Source: Blasia pusilla
Taxonomy: Eukaryota > Marchantiophyta > Marchantiopsida > Blasiales
Direction of reading: 5' to 3'
Length of the DNA: 64,000 nt
Assembly (NCBI GenBank): GCA_050084515.1
Contig: CM114273.1
Location: 14,074,001-14,138,000 of the forward strand
Part shown: positions 23,608-33,398 of the stretch, one piece after another
Layout: each line of letters opens with the position of its first letter
How positions within the stretch are numbered: position 1 is the first letter of the stretch
The notes under the pieces: model-generated
Database searches by the model: none
Told to the model about the DNA's origin: nothing
What the model saw: only the letters and a program-made list of their open reading frames with translations
Program-made: the position numbers and the translations under genes

Positions 23608-24178
23608 TGTCGTGCGAATCCACATCGTCATACAACATACATCGCTGACATACCATACTCACATACATAGACGAGAGTATCCACAAACACAAGTGTACCA
23701 CAACTGAAATCCGTGAAAGACCTACTGTCATAAAACACGTATATAATCACATACAATCGAGCCAAACCCACTCCACGATGGGAGAATCTAGGTCGATGCT
23801 TGGGGGAAACACCATAGCCAAGAGCTCTACTCACTACCAAGGCTAACTCCCAACGCAACAGGCTCAACTTAAAGAACTGACTGTTCTTTGAGTGCACTCC
23901 ACCTTATATCCTCCAACCTAAGAGCGGGCCCTACTGGGAAAGTCACCCCCAACTGAGTAACCCCCAACCCTATGTATGAAACCACATCTCTACCAAGCCA
24001 CTACGGTCCTACATAAGGAATGGCCTCTACTAGCACACTATATTCTACGACATAATCCGTATGGTCATGACAGCTGTCGTGCGAATCCACATCGTCATAC
24101 AACATACATCGCTGACATACCATACTCACATACATACATAACATAGACGAGAGTATCCACAAACACAAGTGTACCACA
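23608..24178 (-). repeat. Left LTR complex (3' side of element), with duplicated sub-block
   Basis: In plus-strand order: sub-block A (23608-23702), AC, block B (23705-24072), GC, a second A (24075-24178), then the polypurine tract. Block B matches the right LTR (33029-33398). B plus second A begins TG and ends CA, so that is a plausible full LTR of 474 bp. A plus B (23608-24072) also begins TGTC and ends GACA. The second A has a 10-bp insertion relative to the first. Confidence 0.8.
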
Positions 24179-24179
24179 A

Positions 24180-24190
24180 CTCGCCCCCTA
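24180..24190 (-). other. Polypurine tract
   Basis: TAGGGGGCGAG on the minus strand lies immediately before the LTR start TGTGGTAC. This is the plus-strand primer position for an element transcribed on the minus strand. Confidence 0.7.
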
Positions 24191-24356
24191 ATGGCGGTTA
24201 GGTCCTCTAACTCCCAGGTAGCCCTATACATCTACTACATGCTATACACCTTCTTGGATGCCCGAATCAGAAGGCCGGGTGCTAGGTTGCCCCATCGTTA
24301 GTCGCACATCTGTAATCCATATCATGCAAAGATCGAGTCATCTACCTCTCCTAAGT

Positions 24357-24491
24357 ACATCGAGGACAAACCCACCTTCCAAGAGGAACAACATCCATAC
24401 GTGAGTCAAACACATCATGTGCCAACCCTTAGAACACCGATCACACACCAACATACGGGCTCGTTACAAAGACACACCCACACAACATGCA
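24357..24491 (-). pseudogene. PHD finger encoded downstream of integrase
   Basis: Reading the minus strand from 24491 gives CMLC, a spacer, then in a shifted frame CDRCSKGWHMMCL, then back in the first frame PLGRWVCPRC. The spacing CxxC, CxxC, x4, H, xx, C, then W-x-C-xx-C is the C4HC3 signature of a PHD finger, and the VP-x-G-x-W-x-C-P-x-C ending is characteristic. PHD fingers read histone H3 tails; in an integrase it could guide integration to chromatin, by analogy with chromodomains of chromoviruses (inference). Two frameshifts and a stop show this copy is dead. About 165 bp separate it from the polypurine tract; that part was not recognised. Confidence 0.8.
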
Positions 24492-24571
24492 CCTCAAGCT
24501 AGCACGTATCATGGCTAAGCTTGGGTCAACAATACCATCCACATTTGGAAGATGACATGGCGCACAATTAC

Positions 24572-25345
24572 GTACATGGTCCTTCCAAACACTTCTCCAA
24601 GTGGATCCAACATGAGAACTACCGGACTAACCCAAGTGAGGGAAAATAGTGCGTTTCTTGATAGAGTCCAGTCATTTTGGTGCACTGCTGCAAATAGACA
24701 TAGTCCCCACATGGAACATGAATTGATGGTGATAACCTCTTGTGTGACAAGGGGTTGCATTGATCATCGGACAATGTATCCTGTGTTGAGCAATGGCAAG
24801 ATTCTCAAAGGATGGTTTGGCATAACTCTCCAAAGAGCTGGTTGAGAACACACTCTCATCCACAGAGGGTCATCAAGGTTCACCACCTCACTAGACTCGA
24901 AGAATTGCATCTTGGAGAGTCAGGATCTCGGTTGAAAATAAGGTGAGAAGGAAGCCAAGCATGCTTGGCTTCCTTCTCACCTATTTTACCCCATAATGGC
25001 GAGATCCGAGTCTCCAACAAAGAAAGAGAGTCTAGTGAGGTGGTGAACCTTGATGGCCCATGAGATGTGGAATGCCCTCTTCAGCGGGCGAGCTCTTTCG
25101 GAGAGTTACCACACGCTTAGCCAAACCATGAGAATCTTGCCATGATCTCAACACGTGGTACGATGATCAATCAACCATTGTCACACAAGACCTGAAACTC
25201 ACCATCAAACTATGTTCCATGTGGGGACAATTCATTTGGTGCACCAAAATGACTAAGCACTTATCAAGAAACAGCCGCCTTTTCACTTGCCTTGTCCGTA
25301 ATGCCACCAACTCAATCCATGTTGGAGAAGTGCTCCACCATCACC
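24572..25345. repeat. Long inverted duplication of integrase core
   Basis: The two arms, about 24572-24961 and 24962-25345, are diverged head-to-head copies of one integrase segment; both contain 'cccacatggaac', 'ttgtgtgacaa', 'ggcaagattctca' and 'tcaaggttcaccacctcactagact'. At the centre is a perfect 42-bp palindrome with no loop (24941-24982). Across the arms identity is roughly three quarters. A transcript through this would fold into a hairpin of several hundred base pairs. The right arm is the original orientation because it continues the integrase frame from 25312. Confidence 0.85.
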
Positions 25346-25743
25346 AACAGTTGTTTCGATGATGTAAATACGATCAACGGTAACAATTCCGCAAAGTCCA
25401 CACTCCAACGGTAACCCAACCCCATAATAGGCAAGGGGTGTAATTGTGGTGTAGGGGCATTGAATGATGCCCTCACCCGGTCACAAACCATACAACGTGA
25501 CACCAACTGTTGCACCTGAGTATGCATGCCACGCCACCAATACTGGCCAAGGAGTAAGCTATACGCACGCTTTACCCTAAAATGTCCCAACTCCTCATGG
25601 GCATGTCGCACAATGCGCTCTCTCTGAACCAGATGTGGCACTACTCGTACTCTACCATCCTCCCACACGCGGAGAATATGTGTTCCCTCCAATCGATACC
25701 TCTTAGCACGTTGAAGAACACGGTCTCGCTCCTTGGCACTCAC
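25312..25743 (-). pseudogene. Integrase N-terminal zinc domain and start of catalytic core
   Basis: A 143-codon open stretch with the His2-Cys2 zinc-binding domain of retroviral-type integrases: HAHEELGHFRVKRAY supplies the two His residues and CMVCDRVR the two Cys. Then RWSVDFAELLPL carries the first catalytic Asp of the DDE core (WSVDFA). The core continues, decayed, into the right arm of the inverted duplication, where the second Asp region ('LIDHRT' context) is still visible. The remaining Asp and Glu cannot be confirmed. The domain catalyses cDNA insertion in the nucleus. Confidence 0.85.
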
Positions 25744-26206
25744 TATGCCGGCACCTTATTGGTCCGTAGGAACTCCAACACCAACGCATCATCATGAATA
25801 TCACGCTGATCCGTACCACCATCTCTAACCTTAGGATCTGAAGGTTGGCCATCTACCCTCTGACTAGAGTAAGATATCATGTGATCCTCCATACTAGAGT
25901 CCACCCCTAACCAACATAAAAAGGCAAATGCATGCCAACCTGGCACCATCTCCTCATCAACCTCGCCATGCCATCTAGCCCCAGTTGTATCCTCTTGGCT
26001 AGTACATGGGTTCCTACTCAACCCATCAGCATTAAGGTTGGCAACTCCAGGTCTATGTACCACCTGGAAGTCATACTCCTATAAGATAAGATCCTACCGT
26101 GCAAGCTTCCCTGTAAGCTTGTCAGACTCCATCAACCACTTGAGCGGTGGTGATCAGTAACAAGGGTAAACTGTGTGTCAAACAAGTAACACCTAAAGTG
26201 TGCCCA
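25744..26206 (-). pseudogene. RNase H C-terminal part and RNase H-integrase connection
   Basis: The minus frame 25743-26063 begins VVHRPGVANLNADGLSRNP, the conserved end of gypsy RNase H (the H-x-x-G-x-x-N-x-x-A-D motif). It follows the RT frame after a frameshift near 26207. The acidic linker that follows leads to integrase. RNase H removes genomic RNA during reverse transcription. Frame breaks near 26070 and 26207 inactivate this copy. Confidence 0.8.
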
Positions 26207-27472
26207 TTACCACACTCTCGCCAAGCACTCTCTCTCATATGAACTATAGCGCGACTCCACTGCATTATTCGAACAACTTGCATAGGCCACCACAAACTCC
26301 ATGTGCTCATCATCATGTTGTGTCAACACCGCTTCAAGTCCCAACCTACTCCAATCAGTGTGTAACTGAAATGGGCGCCCTCTGATAGGTCTCCTCAAGA
26401 TAGGCGCCGCCACCAACTGGGCCTTAAGCTCCACAAAAGATCTCTCCTGATCATCTCCCCAGTGCCACTCTTGATCTGATTTCAGCAATTGGTTCAAAGG
26501 CTTTGCCATAGCACTAAATCCCTTCACATACCTCCAATAGTAGTTCGCCAATCCCATGAATGCCCGAACTCTACTCACATCTACCGGACGCGGAATAAGT
26601 GCAATAGCCTCCACCTTTGCTTGTTGAACTCCCAAACCACCTGGATAGATCACATGACCCAAGTACTCAACATCCTCATGGAAGAACTTACACTTTCCTG
26701 GATGCAAACGTAGACCATGAGCTTTCAACCGCTCAAACACCATCTGCAAATGTATCTGATGCTCCTCCACCGTGTTACTGAACACCAAGATATCATCAAT
26801 GTAACACCGAAAAGAATCCAACCCTGCTAGGATCCTGTCTATCACTCTGTGAAACTCGGCATGTGCATTCTTCGACCCAAAGAATTTCCACTGGTACAAA
26901 CAATCCTTGCCATGAGAGTTGACACCCCAAAATGCTGTCTTGGCCTTGTCACTCTCCCGAATCGGCAATTGATGGTATACTGCCCGAAGATCCAAAGTAC
27001 TGAAAATCTTTGCCTGTCCCACCACATCAAAGATCTCCTCAGGTGTAGGCATGGTATACCTATTGGCCTTGGTTTGCCGATTGATAGGACGGTAATCTCC
27101 ACATATCCGCCTATCCGTGTAGTTGCCATGCATATCCTTTTTAGCAGGCATGATAGTGGCTGATGGATACTCTCCATGCGACAACTCCACTAATCCAGCC
27201 TCCAAAAGGTCCAATGTCCTACTCTGAATCAGGTCCCTCTCCATATCACTATATCGGTAGGGATGACGGAAGATTGGCGTATCACTAGCCAAATCAATCC
27301 GTATACCGGGTCCAACCAAAGAACCCAACTCCTTCATGCTAAAGGCAAAACAACTCCTATAAGCACGTAGGAACTGTGTCAAGCGTCGTTTCTCACCTCC
27401 CGTAAGCTTCAACCCAAGTAATGGCTCCCAAGTCTCCTCCACTGGCACACTAGAGGGAGAGGATGATGCCAT
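26207..27472 (-). CDS. Reverse transcriptase with start of RNase H (Ty3/gypsy)
   Basis: An open stretch of 421 codons. RT motifs in order: DYRPIN near 126-131, FSTLDLRAVYHQLPI with catalytic Asp161, the YQWK block near 193, and the YIDD catalytic box at 224-227. The connection then has the GLRLHPGKCKFF and YLGHVI landmarks and the LRRPIRGRP entry to RNase H; its first catalytic Asp lies in LHTDWSRLG near 366. The usual 'PFGLKNAPAEF' region reads FFGSKNAHAEF, so conserved residues are altered and activity is doubtful. The order RT, RNase H, integrase is diagnostic of Ty3/gypsy, not copia. The first Met is probably not a real start; it belongs to the gag-pol frame following the methyltransferase. 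Confidence 0.92.
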   Translation of the reverse strand: MASSSPSSVPVEETWEPLLGLKLTGGEKRRLTQFLRAYRSCFAFSMKELGSLVGPGIRIDLASDTPIFRHPYRYSDMERDLIQSRTLDLLEAGLVELSHGEYPSATIMPAKKDMHGNYTDRRICGDYRPINRQTKANRYTMPTPEEIFDVVGQAKIFSTLDLRAVYHQLPIRESDKAKTAFWGVNSHGKDCLYQWKFFGSKNAHAEFHRVIDRILAGLDSFRCYIDDILVFSNTVEEHQIHLQMVFERLKAHGLRLHPGKCKFFHEDVEYLGHVIYPGGLGVQQAKVEAIALIPRPVDVSRVRAFMGLANYYWRYVKGFSAMAKPLNQLLKSDQEWHWGDDQERSFVELKAQLVAAPILRRPIRGRPFQLHTDWSRLGLEAVLTQHDDEHMEFVVAYASCSNNAVESRYSSYERECLARVW

Positions 27473-27759
27473 TGGTTGCTACGCAACCCCCTCACAAGAT
27501 GGTACACCCTTAGCTACACCATAATCTGAGCAAATAACTCCTCCACCAACATGAGCAACCAACTCCACATGCCCAGCCATTACATCCCATTTACTCCAAG
27601 GATGCAAAATACTACTCTCCTCGCCCCCAGCCGATGCCTCTACCGTCCTAGTAGCCATCGAGCTCATTACAAGGGGTGGAAGACCCACAGACAGTCTGAA
27701 GTCGACGCTGCTCGGCCATACCAAGACTCAAAATCCAAGTCAAACAATTCAAGTCCATG

Positions 27760-28667
27760 GCCTAACACAACACATAACGTCGTGAAGCCTCAGAAATAGA
27801 AGCAACCGCTGTCACACCAGTAGCAAATCCCATCGCACGCTCTCTCTCATCAGCGTTAGGCTCCACCAACTGTTGCACATGAGAATCCCATACAAGCCCC
27901 GGACCACCTTCCCTGTAGGCATGTGAAGAGGGAAAACTCACAAATGTGGGTAGTGCCATCCTAGGCTCGCCCACACAGTTCACCACTGCCATGGGTGACC
28001 GATCAATAACCCTCACCACCTGAGAAAGTCGCCCAAGATATCAAGATACTATCCACGGTAAGGCAAGGATCGCCAGACCTTTGCATCATATGCTCGACGT
28101 AGAACCTCCCTAGGAAACAAGTTTGTCCACCACAAGCGTGGACGATATGCACGCGAGCCAACTCGTGCTGCATCCAACAACACCGCTGCTCCAATCCAAG
28201 ATCGCACCTCATGAACACTTGCCATCATCCGGGTCCGAGTGTCACCCAACAATGGAACATTCTCCAGAATGTAAGGTGGAGCACGTGCCTGATGAACCTG
28301 AAGATGTCGTAACACCCGTAATATCTCCCAAAACAATCGAGACCTAGGGTCGTGTAATCCCTCACCACGACCTGCACGTGTATGACCCTGACATGGCTAT
28401 CCAGCAATCACCAAATCCACAGGACCGACCCTCTCAAGGTCCTGCGCCCCCAACAATGCAATGTGTGACGGCAAAGCACGTTGGTACCCACGAATAGCTG
28501 ATGGCGGCAACAACTCAGGATATCTCCGCATCAACTAACCAATATGTCGGGATGAGACTCTCTGGGACGTCTCATCTCGCTCCACATACACGTATCTCCG
28601 CACAGGAATACCGGCCTGCAACACTGCAGCCAAGCCAGTGCTAATCCCACCAAAGAGATCTAACACA
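27760..28667 (-). pseudogene. Cytosine-5 DNA methyltransferase domain, DNMT3-like, within gypsy pol
   Basis: About 300 residues in the conventional motif order I to X. Motif I VLDLFGGISTG (28666 downward) binds AdoMet; motif II is YVYVERDE. Motif IV is PCQG, with the catalytic Cys codon inside 28388-28396, preceded by a TAG where the other copy has Trp. Then SRLFWEILRVL; motif VI ENVP (28256-28264) with the catalytic Glu; motif VIII-like RPRLWWTNL. The C-terminal EPNADERERAMGF and SEASRRYVL segments match motifs IX/X of DNMT3/DRM enzymes. Order I to X argues against the permuted plant DRM. Disruptions: stops just before motif I, between motifs II and IV (Q to stop), and at the Trp, plus a frame change near 28010. 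It transfers methyl groups to cytosine in DNA; here it is carried by a retroelement between protease and RT. Confidence 0.9.
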
Positions 28668-28787
28668 CAATTGCCCTCCGGCGGATACTACCATACAATG
28701 GGTGTAGTATCCAAAGGGGATAATCCAACTGGACCAGAAGTAGGAGTCCGCCGTGGGGCCTCCTCTTCCTTGTGAGGTATAACAGCC

Positions 28788-29413
28788 TCACACCAAGCCT
28801 CCTGCACTAGGCGATCGGCCTCCTGCCGTAGTGCACCGCTTGAACTCCAAAGTGGCACATCTAACAATGAGGATGCCACGGCTGCAAAAAATAGGGACCT
28901 CCTTTACCTCCTCATGCGCAGGAGAATCCATAGCAGAAACATTACCCTCCAAAAAGTCTCCTGGCCAAGTGACTACTCCACTAAAACCAGCCACAGATGC
29001 TAACACTGTTGGGGAAGACCCTCCTGGTCGAGCCCCATAAATAAATCTCACATGAACTTGGCTCATACGTCCATCCCCGGACTGCCAACCAGGTCTATAA
29101 GACGCTGTCTCAGTCCAGTAATCCATCTGAAAACCCATCGGGTACAATACTACTCCTCCAACTAGTACATCATACGACTCGGCTGATGTGACTACCGCAG
29201 ATACTCCCAACCGGGAGCTATCAGTCGCATGATCTGGTCTCAACTATACAGAAAACTTCTCCCGTGTCATGAATTGAGGCCTATCATTGGCTCCTCCAAG
29301 TGATGTTTGAATCTGGAATGGGCAAGGCTCAAGCTCTGACCTCCGAATACCCAAACCAATACATGTCGCCTTTCCCAACATCAAAGGTTGGGCACCAGAG
29401 TCTAACGAGACTC
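28788..29413 (-). pseudogene. Aspartic protease and spacer before the methyltransferase
   Basis: The minus strand from 29413 reads VSLDSGAQPLMLGKA. D-S-G-A is the retropepsin active-site triad and the following LMLG hydrophobic stretch fits the family. About 70 residues on, YDVLVGGVVLYPMGF supplies the hydrophobic-Gly flap-end motif (psi-psi-G equivalent), then DYWTETASYRPGWQSGDGR. The plus-strand element has the same segment (57071-57277). One TAG near 29244 breaks the frame. The enzyme would cut the gag-pol polyprotein. The last 100 residues lead into methyltransferase motif I and match no family I know. Confidence 0.82.
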
Positions 29414-30357
29414 TATCTGGACTATACTTCTATCCTGTAGGACTCACCAATCGGAAGATCCCACTCCGGTTGTCCAACATACATACACCAGGTGTAAGCC
29501 TCTCACGATCAATGGTTGGCCGGGCTGGTAATGCATCCATCTTCGCCGCCGCCTAAGTAGCACTGGTACTCAATGCTACACGACATAGAGGGTCGCTCCA
29601 CCGCAACACCCTCATCCACCTCAACACGTGAATAACACCCACGTTCACACAACGTGGTCGCTAGCTGAAATATAGGAGCTAAGTCAACTCCTAAAGCCAT
29701 CGACTCGTGGCGAAAACAATGGGGATCCCAACATTGAAGTTGCCATCCGCAATCTTGATCGATGTTGCATCCGTGTCTACTACACGCGATGTAGATGCCT
29801 CATCCCCTTTGTCGGCTCAATAGGCTGCGAGGAACCATGGATGGAGTCCTAAGCGGCTCAGACAACAAGAATGACTGGGAAGCCTAGCCGCCTCCCCACC
29901 TCACCTCTCTGTGGGTTCAACTCACAAGTATCACCACGTGGCTCGACGCTCGAGTGGCTCCTCTTAAGCGCGGTGATGCCTCAACTGTCTTTGCACTCGC
30001 CATATAAGAGAGATCATCCCCTCCATAAGAGGTGGAAGCCCCCTGCTCCCGAACTCCGATCTATCCGGATACCACCATAGTAGCCAACTCTCGCTCCAAT
30101 GCTCAATCTCGGCGACCATAGGCGACTGTCGTAGTGGTAGGGGTAGCCAACGAGGCTCTCCAACCACCGATCCACCTCTACCACCCCTACCACCTCTACC
30201 ACCTCGGCCTCTCGGAGCTACTCCATCACGCCGCGCCTGATCTCAACTCGGATGAAGATCAAAGCAACGCTCTCGAGGATGACTGGTCTCCCAATGATCA
30301 CACTGAGTTGGGGCCGATCGAGGCCCATCCTCCAAAGTCTCTCCCATCCTCTTGGGG
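29414..30357 (-). other. Gag-protease linker, decayed
   Basis: The only conserved segment is ALGVDLAPIFQLATTLCERG and its downstream acidic stretch (29509-29700). It corresponds to 56622-56750 of the plus-strand element and to 51550-51690. The rest is frame-broken, with a long Val-rich or His/Tyr-rich run that reflects repeated codons. No function assigned. Confidence 0.5.
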
Positions 30358-31503
30358 ACAAAACTTCCTAACATGATCACCTCCACATGTCCAACATGAT
30401 CGTCCCCTGCTGGGCGACAAGCAAATGAAGGCAATGGTCTCTCACGCAAGTGTCCCTCTAGGACTGGACCGAGGTCGTGTGTACCCCCCACGACTCCCAC
30501 TACTACTACCACCACCACTACTACGAGACTGTGGGGTGGGCTGCTGAACACGAGAAGTAGTAGTTGTATCCCTATTGAATGCGAATGTCACCACTCTCTC
30601 CTTCACCATGTTAAGCTCAATCTTCTCAGATAGAGCAAACACATGGGTCAATGTCGGTGAATCATCACTCATAAGAGTAGCATCACGTACCCTACGGCGC
30701 AAATCTCTGTCCAAGATCCCATACCAAAATTGGACTGGCTGATCCTCAGTCACACCTTGGGTAACTGAAATCAAGCGTCGCATACGAGTGTATGCCTCAC
30801 GAAGACTCTCACCAGTCTTTCGCTCAAATTCCTGAAGACTCCTCAACTTCTCCGTCTTCACTCCCTGATTCGTTCAGCCCGGTTGAAGAACTCTGCAACC
30901 GGGCTGAACGATGGTGGGGCACTAGTACCTCCACTAGTACCCCCACTAGTACCCCCACTCCGGCTCGTACTCGTACCACTCAACATCGGGCTGGCTGGCA
31001 TAGTAGGAGCACTACTACCAATACCACCATGGGTGATAGACACATAGCCTAGAGACCAATATTGTCCCCATGCCTCAATCTCAACAACATGGTCCTTCCT
31101 AAACTCATGGTACGTAATCATTCATGGGTGGTCCTTCCAAGTGCTGAAACGACCCCTTCCAAGCCAAGAAGGGTGTAAACAACGTGGCGTTCCGCAACAT
31201 CTGCATATCACACCACGTATTAGACTCCTGCATGAAGTCCTCCAACTCAATGGTGCCCACTGCACCCGAGTATAGTCGTGGGCCCTTCATGGCCCTATAT
31301 CCACCGTCCATGTCCCAAATCAATGGAGTTGCAACACTCAATAACAATGTAGAAGACTCGGTGTTTGGAACATCCTCCTCCTCCTCTTCATCAACCGTCG
31401 GAAGTGGAAAAGGTAGCCGATACCTAAATCCACTCCGTGTGAAACCACCACTCTCCGCACCACGGTCCCCAACCAGACCACCCGACAGCTCCGTGATGAC
31501 CAA
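30358..31503 (-). pseudogene. Gag with CCHC zinc knuckle
   Basis: The N-terminal capsid-like part (31105-31503) has IELEDFMQESNTW and FQHLEGPPMNDY. After a frame change, EFRKDHVVEIEAWGQYW (30858-31121) and a Ser/Thr/Gly-rich linker follow. Then 30442-30861 has EKLRSLQEFERKTGESLREA and YTRMRRLISVTQGVTEDQ, the retrotransposon gag core. The zinc knuckle at 30358-30396 is CWTCGGDHVRKFC, that is Cx2Cx3Hx4C, one residue shorter than canonical. The plus-strand gag has the same order and spacing. Gag packages element RNA in cytoplasmic particles. Frameshifts near 30858 and 31110 make it a pseudogene. Confidence 0.85.
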
Positions 31504-33028
31504 CGTCGATGCCGCACCACCACCAAATTACCACCACCAAATGACCAAGTGACGTCTATGTCGCTATACTATTCTAGCTCTACTAGCTATGGGTGTAGGC
31601 AACCTAACTTGTCAACACCACAAGAAGCCTCCCACGGTCTATTGGTCATCACTCTAGCCTCACTATCGGTAGCACAGAGGAGTAACACTACTCTGGAAAT
31701 CAGCGTCAACCCTAACAATGAGCGCGCAAGCAAGAAGCAACGATGGAGGGGATCCAAACACAGGAAGTCCAATGACAACCCCCAATCGCAAATGGAAATC
31801 AAGGTAACACAATCCACCAAACGTGGTGCCCCCTGAATCCACAAAACCCACCACACAATTCTAACGCAATAGCTACTCCGCCGCGGGTCGATGACGTGCT
31901 AGTCGAACTCACAGCACCTGAAAATATCACCTGCATGGAGAGGCTACACCGTACTATGTGCTAGAGGTACATCAACCAAAAACCTGAGATGCATAAAGCG
32001 CCTAACACATCTCCGAACATCACCAAATGAGCTACAACAGTGTGTACACTGGCATAGTTAAGAACTCAGCAATTAAGCGTCCTCCAGGCAGAATAGCCCA
32101 AAGATGGGTGACCAGTTATGCAACCCTCAAATCACAAATCCTGCAAAAATTGCCTCACGCCCAAGCAAGCAAGCTTGCTTGCTTACTTCTTACTCCTTAC
32201 TCCGCCTCTCACGCCCACTCGCCCCGAGCTACCACGAGTTGCCTCGAGTTGCCTCGAAGCCTCAAAACGCCGAGACATGCCCCTATCGCCACGCTTTGCC
32301 ATGCTTTGCTATGGAGAGAGAGGCCCAACCAGGGCACCCCCAATGGGATAGGCGTCTCCAACAATGAACAAGTCACCAACCAACCAGCCCCTCCGATCCG
32401 CTGTCCACCATAGCCAGACCTTGAGCTAGTCCGCAAAATTTCGATCAGAAATTACTCCACAAATCCTCAACCAAAATTGAATCTGTTTCAACCAGAATTC
32501 AATTGATCACCATAGCTATCTCTCCACAAAAAATCAGCTACAACCAAACTCTGTACTCCGAGCTAAAAATCAGACAATTTCCTGTCCATACACCTCAAGA
32601 ATCGCAAATCCGACAACGCTTCCGCCCAATTTCATGCACGCAGAAATCCGCAACGCTCCACACACTCGAGCAGATAGCTTCACATGAGATCACAATACAA
32701 GTAGCAATAGGAACCTCTCACCCGATCTGGATGAACTTCAACAGAGCCTCCGCCCTCCAAGTTCTCCACCTCAGAAAACCGTCGAACACGAACACGAACC
32801 AGAATCTTCAATCCTTGATAACTTCCAACTCCCTTAACGAAATCCGATGATATAAAGCGCGTTGGAAAGCTCTCAACAAGGCGCTTCTTTCCCAACCAAC
32901 CACGCACCAGATTTATACCTCCAACATAGGCCACAAGCCACAAACATCCACGGTTGAGTACACAATCAGCCCTAACCAGATCCTACTGATCTACAATCGA
33001 AGCTACCATCAATCTAATCTAGTTCTTT
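31504..33028 (-). other. 5' leader of the minus-strand gypsy element
   Basis: Non-coding region between the right LTR and gag. Just inside the LTR end the minus strand reads CTCAAAGAACTAG, where a primer site should be, but it does not match the common initiator-Met site. A TGGTAGCTTCG about 20 bases further is a weak alternative. No other gene seen. Confidence 0.6.
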
Positions 33029-33398
33029 GAGTGAAATCCGTGAAAGACCTACTCTCGTAAAAACACGTATACAATCACATACAATCGAGCCAAACCCACT
33101 CCACGATGGGAGAATCTAGGTCGATGCTTGCGGGAAACACCATAGCCAAGAGCTCTACTCACTACCAAGACTAACTCCCAACGCAACAGGCTCAACTTAA
33201 AGAACTGACTGTTCTTTGAGTGCAATCCACCTTATATCCTCCAACCTAAGAGCGGGCCCTCTGGGAAAGTCACCCCCAACTGAGTAACCCCCAACCCTAT
33301 GTATGAAACCGCATCTCTACCAAGCCACTACGGTCCTACATAAGGAATGGCCTCTACTAGCACACTATACTCTACGACATAATCCGTATGGTCATGAT
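33029..33398 (-). repeat. Right LTR (5' side of element), partial
   Basis: Matches block B of the left LTR (23705-24072) from TGAAATCCGTG to GGTCATGA. The A sub-block that should complete the LTR is absent; Helitron sequence with the ACATG target copy follows directly. Confidence 0.9.

Noticed and set aside
27760-28667. Assigning the methyltransferase to plant DRM
   Set aside because: Motifs run in order I to X; DRM proteins have the permuted order VI-X then I-V.
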